This document shows positions 7,392 to 10,839 of a stretch of 10,839 nt of DNA, one piece after another. Below the pieces are notes generated by a model. That model ran no database searches and had not been told where the DNA came from. It saw nothing but the letters and a program-made list of their open reading frames with translations. Position 1 is the first letter of the stretch. Each line of letters opens with the position of its first letter. Source of the DNA: CAMBDR01 sp046597185 (lineage in GTDB: Bacteria > Pseudomonadota > Gammaproteobacteria > Burkholderiales > Burkholderiaceae_D); contig JBKJLF010000560.1 of assembly GCA_046597185.1 (NCBI GenBank), positions 1 to 10,839 on the forward strand, in the 5' to 3' direction. The translations under genes and the position numbers were made by a program.

Positions 7392-7967
7392 TTAATCGAG
7401 TTGATTGGCCGCTTTGATGGCGGCAATTTCATCTTCCGGTGTGGCGACATGTTTGTCGAAGACGCTGCTGTCGATTTTGCCCATCAAAAAAGCGATGCGC
7501 TTGATTAATTCTGAAATGCCTTGCAAGCTCATTAATAAAAATCCGACTGGTACCAGCAATTTGGCGGGCCAAAGAATCAAGCCGCCCGCATTATTCGAAT
7601 TTTCGCCGCTTTGGATCGAGGCCAGGGCATACGGCCAGGCCAGGTATAAAATCAGCAGGCAAGCGGGTAATAAGAAAAAGATAAAGCCAAACACGTCAAC
7701 CCATACTTGGGTGCGTTTGGAAAAGCGGCTGACGACCACGTCAATGCGCACATGTTCGTCGCGTTTCAGGGTGAGTGGGGCGGCCAGTAAAAACACGGCG
7801 GCGTAGAGATACCATTGAATTTCCAGCCATGCATTGGAGCTGGTATTGAATAAATAGCGGATCAAGGCATTGCCGCTGCAAATAATGACGGCCAATAATA
7901 AGCACCAACTGACGGCATTGCCGATTTTTTCATTGATAGTGTCGATAAAACGCGATATGGATAACAT
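7392..7967 (-). CDS. dctQ: TRAP transporter small permease DctQ
   Basis: DctQ is the small four-helix membrane subunit that pairs with DctM. I place the start at 7967, giving 191 residues beginning MLSISRFIDTINEK, because AGGAG lies at the right distance and the family N-terminus fits. The open frame runs to 8237, but the extra 90 residues are non-hydrophobic and unlike the family. Helices are visible at about 20-38, 45-65, 86-110 and 130-155, with the DctQ-typical RDEHVRIDVVVSRFS after helix 2. The gene is followed 17 bases later by dctM. No DctP solute-binding gene lies upstream in the window. Confidence 0.92.
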   Translation of the reverse strand: MLSISRFIDTINEKIGNAVSWCLLLAVIICSGNALIRYLFNTSSNAWLEIQWYLYAAVFLLAAPLTLKRDEHVRIDVVVSRFSKRTQVWVDVFGFIFFLLPACLLILYLAWPYALASIQSGENSNNAGGLILWPAKLLVPVGFLLMSLQGISELIKRIAFLMGKIDSSVFDKHVATPEDEIAAIKAANQLD

Positions 7968-7977
7968 GGTTACTCTC

Positions 7978-8001
7978 CTAAGCCAATCACTAAGCCAATC
8001 A
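7978..8001 (-). repeat. Perfect 12-base tandem duplication at the dctQ ribosome site
   Basis: The plus strand has ctaagccaatca twice in direct succession (7978-7989 and 7990-8001). On the transcribed strand this is TGATTGGCTTAG twice, and the proximal copy supplies the first bases of the AGGAG Shine-Dalgarno of dctQ. It looks like a recent slippage duplication. Confidence 0.85.
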
Positions 8002-8035
8002 GACGCCGAACAAGGCCAGCGTGCCTGCGAGTATA

Positions 8036-8041
8036 TGTCAA
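8036..8041 (-). promoter_or_regulatory. Isolated TTGACA upstream of dctQ, possible -35 box
   Basis: A perfect TTGACA lies on the minus strand about 70 bases before the dctQ ATG. The hexamer 17 bases downstream (TGGCCT) is a poor -10 box, while TATACT follows directly without a spacer. A promoter for dctQM-ybgC is expected in this gap, but its exact position is not settled. Confidence 0.2.
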
Positions 8042-8051
8042 ATTGTGGTGG

Positions 8052-8087
8052 AAATGCGCAAACCTTGCTTGTTGACTTGCGCAATTT
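8052..8087. other. Inverted repeat AAATGCGCAA / TTGCGCAATTT
   Basis: In the gap between the MFS pseudogene and dctQ, aaatgcgcaa (8052-8061) and ttgcgcaattt (8077-8087) form an inverted repeat with one unpaired base and about 15 bases between arms. It could be a regulator-binding site or an mRNA hairpin after the MFS gene. There is no T-run typical of an intrinsic terminator. Confidence 0.35.
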
Positions 8088-8116
8088 ATCAGTCAAAACC
8101 TTGTTGTTGTGGAATA

Positions 8117-9015
8117 TTATGCTGTAACTACAACAATCTTTGCTTCGCGGATAGGTAAATTGATGAGCGCGGCCAGGACGGCGAGTGCAATATCGGCATA
8201 CCACATCCAACTTGCTACCGATGGCGGCAGGCCGCACAAATTGACTTCACTCGGTAAATGAGTGACCAAAAACGCGATATGAAAGCCGCAGGTAAAAAAC
8301 CCCAAATGGAGTAACAAATAGCTGGGGTTTTTCATCGCTGTGCTGACCGCTTGGCGCAAACCATCCGGGCTGGCCGTGGCGGCGGGTTGTGTGGTAGCTG
8401 ATGGGGCTTGTGCCGTTGGTATGGCCGTGGCACCTGGTGTGGCAGGGCGGGTAAGTAGTCCAATCAGCGGCAGTGCGGCGAAGGTGAGGCCCGCCAGCGT
8501 CCACATGGCCGCCATCCAGCCCAGGCCCTGGATCAAAATTTGCGAGAGCGGCGCAAACACAAATTGCCCAAACGAGCCGCCCGCATTGATCACGCCCGAC
8601 GCCGCGCCGCGCGCCTCGCCAGGCAAACGCTGGGCTGCAGCGCCAATCAACACCGAAAAACTACCCGCGCCCGCACCCATGGCCGACAACAAGCCCAAAC
8701 TGAGCACCAGCCCCAAGCCGGAATGCATGAACGGCGTGAGTGCCGTACCCAATGCCAGCACCACAATTCCGGTTAGCAGGACTGGCCGTGCGCCATGTTT
8801 GTCGGCCAGCGCACCGGCGATGGGTTGAATTGCACCCACACAAATTGCCCCACCGCCAAAGCGAAACTGATGGCCTCAATCCCCAGCCCGGTGGAACTAT
8901 TGAGCGGGCCGATAAACAGCCCAAGCGATTGGCGCGCACCCATGGTCAGCATCAAAATGCCTGCCGCAGCTAAGGTGGTGAACAGAAATTCGGGGCGTTT
9001 GAGTATTTGCAGCAT
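8117..9015 (-). pseudogene. Broken MFS transporter gene (frameshift plus internal deletion)
   Basis: The N-terminal part begins at 9015 with MLQILKRPEF and covers helix 1 (GILMLTMGARQSLGLFIGPL) to GQFVW. There the frame shifts, and the protein continues from 8839 in another frame as GAIQPIAGALADKHGARPV, a classic MFS loop after helix 2. Adding one C to the three-C run at 8835-8837 restores one reading frame across the break. A second lesion is suspected near 8201-8212, where CGLPPSVASW runs straight into MWYADIALAVLAALINLPIREA. In family members the latter is the last helix and lies about 100 residues further on, so helices 8-11 appear to be lost. Total coding length is about 300 codons against roughly 400 expected. 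The intact protein would be an inner-membrane carrier of the oxalate/formate or monocarboxylate type; the substrate is unknown. Confidence 0.85.
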
Positions 9016-9244
9016 AGGATTGGGTCGCCAGTAAGGTGGAGGGGAAGCGTTGATGCGGTGGGGATGGGTGTGGGTATGATAAGCCTAGTTACCTCAGTTA
9101 CCTCAGTTAAAATGGGTAGGCTATAAGAATTTCTCGATTTCGTGGTTGCCTGTTGCTGCACCAACACGCTAACCAAAAATGTATGCGGTATTCTGTGGTA
9201 AGGTTTGGGCTTGGTAATCATCCCTTATTACTTCACCCAACAAC
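9016..9244. other. Gap between MFS pseudogene and plus-strand island
   Basis: No supported gene lies here. It contains the upstream region of the MFS gene (minus strand) and the breakpoint where the plus-strand accessory DNA begins. The methylase-like frame is closed by a TAA at 9215-9217, and recognisable methylase sequence starts only at about 9245. The one ordered element is the 9-base tandem repeat at 9087-9109. Confidence 0.6.
9087..9109. repeat. AGTTACCTC tandem repeat, 2.6 copies
   Basis: The unit agttacctc occurs at 9087-9095 and 9096-9104, followed by agtta at 9105-9109. It lies about 70-95 bases before the start of the broken MFS gene, where an operator could sit, but it may be simple slippage at the edge of the rearranged region. 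Confidence 0.7.
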
Positions 9245-9436
9245 GCACTGCGCTACACCATTTCTGAAGCAGCAAGGCGGGAAGTGTTCAATAGATTGTT
9301 GGCTTTGAACCATGAACGCTATGTGCAAGCGCAAGCGTTGGAAGCTCAAAAGACCAAGGCACAGGCGGTAATGAAGCCAGCGGCAAAGGGGGAGAAAAAA
9401 ACTACAGCACCGCAGACAAATCTTGAACTGTTTTAA
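9218..9436 (+). pseudogene. 3' remnant of a DNA methylase (DrmMI / Eco57I-like)
   Basis: The frame open from 9218 to the TAA at 9434 encodes about 72 residues. From about 9245 they read ALRYTISEAARREVFNRLLALNHERY, then a Lys/Ala/Gln-rich tail ending LELF. The pattern YTISEAARREV..RLLALNHERY is what I recognise from the extreme C-terminus of large N6-adenine DNA methylases of the Eco57I / DISARM DrmMI type. The catalytic part (NPPY motif and SAM-binding motifs) is absent: upstream there is a stop at 9215, then the divergent MFS gene. No start codon fits, so this is a truncated relic. Other large methylases, such as BREX PglX or type ISP enzymes, remain possible sources. Confidence 0.55.
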
Positions 9437-9457
9437 GAACGATAGGACAGATGCCCC

Positions 9458-9712
9458 ATGATAGAAATCAGCACCTACGCCCTGGAAGCGGCAATACAGG
9501 CTGTAGATGAAAAAATTTGGGCGTTAAAAACGCAAATGGATGAAACGGCTGGCAATGGCGACGATACCAGTGATCTGGAAGATGAAATCATGGGGTTCAT
9601 GAAGGCCGCTGATTCTTTACGCGCCAGTCACGAAAAGGCATTGGAATTGTGTTATAAAATTACGCCTTATGAAAAATTACTACATGAAGACGGTGGAGAA
9701 ACCAATGGATGA
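9458..9712 (+). CDS. Tsi2-like immunity/antitoxin protein (copy A)
   Basis: This 84-residue acidic protein resembles Tsi2, the small helical immunity protein that neutralises the Tse2 toxin in Pseudomonas aeruginosa. Matching positions as I recall them are AIQAV at 12-16 (Tsi2 AIQCV), SDLEDE at 38-43 (AELEQL), AADSL at 50-54 (AADDL), and the C-terminal ITPYEKLLHED at 68-78 (LPPYDRLIEE). Two long helices with a loop rich in Gly/Asp (31-37) fit the Tsi2 helical hairpin. AGGACAG precedes the ATG at suitable spacing. It is 21 bases after the methylase remnant and is not followed directly by a toxin: the nearest Tse2-like gene starts 201 bases later with a different Tsi2-like partner. It may be an orphan immunity gene, possibly protecting against related toxins. 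Binding to the local toxin is untested. Confidence 0.65.
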   Translation: MIEISTYALEAAIQAVDEKIWALKTQMDETAGNGDDTSDLEDEIMGFMKAADSLRASHEKALELCYKITPYEKLLHEDGGETNG

Positions 9713-9779
9713 AGCCGTCGCCACCGCTTACGGCAGGCAAGACCTGTTATCAGATGATGGCGGCTTGCTTGAATTGTGA
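9705..9779 (+). pseudogene. 24-codon scrap resembling a methylase C-terminal segment
   Basis: An ATG overlapping the copy-A stop (ATGGATGA) opens a 24-codon frame, MDEAVATAYGRQDLL and a short tail, closed by TGA at 9777. The string DEAVATAYG is very like the LDxAVAxAYGW motif that in Eco57I/DrmMI-type methylases lies shortly before the YTISEAARREV segment seen at 9260. If so, it is a displaced or duplicated piece of the same kind of gene, lying downstream of a part it should precede. The frame stays open for 27 further codons beyond the TGA, to 9861. It is too short to be a functional protein with confidence. Confidence 0.4.
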
Positions 9780-9913
9780 CTGTCCTTGGACACGCTACCT
9801 ACAAGTTCATTTACCCCCGCCCAAAGGGTTCGAATAAGCGTATTTTTTGCTGGCAGGGTCTGAATAGTCACAATTGAGTTATATTTATCATTCTTTATTT
9901 AAAATGGGTACTT
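9780..9913 (+). promoter_or_regulatory. AT-rich leader of the Tse2-like toxin gene
   Basis: The 134 bases before the toxin contain no supported gene. The last 45 are AT-rich. TTGAGT at 9875-9880 is a candidate -35 box, with AT-rich hexamers such as ATTTAA or TTTAAA 17-18 bases on. A promoter for the toxin-immunity pair is likely here, but its boxes are not clear. No strong Shine-Dalgarno precedes the toxin ATG (GGGTA is the nearest). Confidence 0.3.
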
Positions 9914-10381
9914 ATGAACAATGAACTTCGAAAAATCTATGAGCGGAAAAATTTGCTTTATCGATACTTTGATGACGTTGTACCACGCGACCTTTTCCGT
10001 GGACAACAACACAGTGAGGCCAAGCTGGGCTTACCGGTTATTTATCCCAATCCCGGATTTACCAAGGCAGATGGCTCCGTTCGCCCGCCGGATGTGTTGA
10101 TTGTTGAGCGAGACGGGATGAAGTTTGTGCTTGGCTGCAGGACAACTCGGGGGAAGCATCGTGGCGTTTCCATGTTTGATCGTATTAACCCGGCACTACG
10201 GCGGTTCAACTGGTACAAACTTTCTGCTAATGTGAAAATACCGGAACCGCTTGCAATCACGCAAGAAGATGACGCACAGGATATACCCAACCATTTTACG
10301 ATTGCACCTAAAGACGATATGCCACTTGAACTTTTTCAAGTTTGGCTCAATGTGCTTTGTGCACAACTTATTCCCGCATGA
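9914..10381 (+). CDS. Tse2-like toxin (ADP-ribosyltransferase-like fold)
   Basis: The 155-residue product resembles Tse2 of Pseudomonas aeruginosa (158 residues), a cytoplasm-acting toxin whose fold is related to ADP-ribosylating enzymes. Correspondences along its length are LYR at 15-17, a PDVL block at 59-62 followed by ERDG (Tse2 PDIV..RDG), VSMFDR at 85-90 (SVFDR), a PxxLxIxQ stretch at 110-118 (PPDLKVKQD), NHFTIAP at 126-132 (THYTIMP), and a closing amphipathic helix LELFQVWLNVL. No signal peptide, membrane segment or PAAR/VgrG domain is visible, and no type VI genes are in the window. It could therefore act as a toxin-antitoxin module rather than a secreted effector. The stop TGA lies 8 bases before the preferred start of the immunity gene, and an alternative ATG overlaps it as ATGA, as expected for coupled toxin-immunity pairs. 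Which residues are catalytic cannot be read from sequence alone. Confidence 0.7.
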   Translation: MNNELRKIYERKNLLYRYFDDVVPRDLFRGQQHSEAKLGLPVIYPNPGFTKADGSVRPPDVLIVERDGMKFVLGCRTTRGKHRGVSMFDRINPALRRFNWYKLSANVKIPEPLAITQEDDAQDIPNHFTIAPKDDMPLELFQVWLNVLCAQLIPA

Positions 10382-10389
10382 GGTACTAT

Positions 10390-10626
10390 ATGGAATTGAC
10401 GATTACGACATTGATGCTTGCAGTGAAAGCGATGCAGCGCGATATTGCTCGAAACGAAGCGATGGCAGCCGACGAGGCCGTGAGTGACGACGATGCGGAA
10501 TACTATGGGCAAATGGTGTTGGATCAAATGCCGGCATTCGGGGAGCTGCGACAAGCTTATGTAGCCGCACAAGCCGTCAACCCCGAGTTTCCACCACTTC
10601 AGGCATTGCTTTATCCGCCGAATTGA
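10390..10626 (+). CDS. Tsi2-like immunity/antitoxin protein (copy B), toxin partner
   Basis: This 78-residue acidic protein is the likely neutraliser of the Tse2-like toxin encoded just upstream, the same order as tse2-tsi2 in Pseudomonas. I prefer the ATG at 10390 (MELTITTLMLAV) because AGGT sits 6-7 bases before it and the N-terminus then lines up with Tsi2 (MNLKPQTLMVAI). An ATG at 10378 overlaps the toxin stop as ATGA and would add four residues. Other matches are the acidic loop DEAVSDDDAEYY at 28-39, ELRQAYVAA at 52-60 (DLKNAYEQA) and the ending FPPLQALL at 67-74 (LPPYDRLI). It is only distantly similar to copy A at 9458. Its stop TGA overlaps the start of the next open frame. Confidence 0.68.
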   Translation: MELTITTLMLAVKAMQRDIARNEAMAADEAVSDDDAEYYGQMVLDQMPAFGELRQAYVAAQAVNPEFPPLQALLYPPN

Positions 10627-10839
10627 ACCAATTAGCGCCAGCCATAAACCACAGTAATATAGATTTGATTGATAAAAACCCACTGGTTTGGGCAGCGTTT
10701 CGGTTTGCCAACCGCGCCATGTATTTGCAGCGTCAGCATGCCACGCTGGCGCGCAAGGTGCGCAAGAAAGAATTGACGGCAGAACAGGCGCTGGCAGCGG
10801 AGCCAGACTGCCGCAGCCAGTGTGTTGCGGCAAAAAAGC
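10623..10839 (+). CDS. Partial frame resembling DISARM helicase DrmA, cut by window end
   Basis: From a TTG at 10623, which overlaps the copy-B stop as TTGA, a frame stays open for 72 codons to the window edge. It reads LNQLAPAINHSNIDLIDKNP, then LVWAAFRFANRAMYLQRQH and a Lys-rich stretch with KELTAEQALA. The AFRFANRAMYLQR pattern is one I associate with DrmA, the DISARM helicase, where it comes before the WRPFQLAF and GGGKTEAYLG (Walker A) segments. In full DrmA it is far from the N-terminus, so a protein starting here would lack several hundred residues: either a 5'-truncated remnant fused behind the immunity gene, or a short homologue. Neither the start nor the family is certain. Confidence 0.4.
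   Translation, partial: MNQLAPAINHSNIDLIDKNPLVWAAFRFANRAMYLQRQHATLARKVRKKELTAEQALAAEPDCRSQCVAAKK

Noticed and set aside
7968..8237. 90-codon upstream extension of dctQ
   Set aside because: The extension is non-hydrophobic, unlike DctQ, crosses into the end of the MFS pseudogene, and a good AGGAG precedes the ATG at 7967.
8970..9221. 83-codon minus-strand frame upstream of the MFS gene
   Set aside because: It overlaps the MFS start in another frame, includes the AGTTACCTC repeat, and shows no recognisable protein pattern.
9107..9910. Shared 12-mer ttaaaatgggta at 9107 and 9899 as possible insertion ends
   Set aside because: A 12-base match is expected by chance a few times in a window this size, and no transposase or longer repeat supports it.
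10342..10389. Longer start for the copy-B immunity gene
   Set aside because: It lies inside the end of the toxin gene; the ATG at 10390 has a Shine-Dalgarno and aligns with the Tsi2 N-terminus.
10336..10833. 165-codon minus-strand frame opposite the copy-B immunity gene
   Set aside because: It is antisense to a supported gene and the DrmA-like frame, Cys/His-rich by composition only, with no domain recognised.
9016..10839. CRISPR array or insertion sequence in the accessory part
   Set aside because: No regularly spaced repeats longer than about 20 bases, no transposase frame and no terminal inverted repeats were found.

Overview
The first 8 kb read as housekeeping DNA of a betaproteobacterium. 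The best guess is Burkholderiales, perhaps Oxalobacteraceae-like, from the ybgC-tolQRAB-pal-cpoB order, the lysine tRNA next to cpoB, the TRAP genes upstream and the moderate GC content. The genus is a guess. Everything from tRNA-Lys at the left edge to about 9.0 kb lies on the minus strand, so it is transcribed right to left: an MFS transporter gene (broken), dctQ, dctM, ybgC, tolQ, tolR, tolA, tolB, pal, cpoB, a possible 42-residue ORF, and tRNA-Lys(UUU) with a near-consensus promoter.

The Tol-Pal genes form a complete set. TolQ and TolR are the inner-membrane proton-driven motor, TolA spans the periplasm, TolB and the lipoprotein Pal sit at the outer membrane and peptidoglycan, and CpoB links this machine to cell-wall synthesis. 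YbgC is the thioesterase usually found at the head of this operon. A TRAP transporter pair (small permease DctQ, large permease DctM) lies directly upstream and may be co-transcribed with ybgC. No solute-binding DctP gene is present in the window. The neighbour that might have been DctP is instead an MFS gene broken by a one-base frameshift and an apparent in-frame loss of about 100 codons.

From about 9.2 kb the strand switches to plus and the character changes to an accessory defence island. It starts with the 3' end of a DNA methylase of the DISARM DrmMI / Eco57I-like type whose 5' part is gone. An 84-residue protein resembling the immunity protein Tsi2 follows, then a 24-codon scrap that looks like another piece of the same methylase family. 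Next comes a toxin-immunity pair: a 155-residue protein closely resembling the Pseudomonas type VI effector Tse2 and, 8 bases after its stop, a second, divergent 78-residue Tsi2-like protein. The window ends in an open frame that resembles an internal part of the DISARM helicase DrmA.

The most interesting feature is therefore a Tse2-like toxin flanked by two different Tsi2-like proteins, set between remnants of what looks like a rearranged DISARM locus, with no type VI secretion gene in view. All family assignments are from recognition of motifs and remembered sequences; no database search was run.
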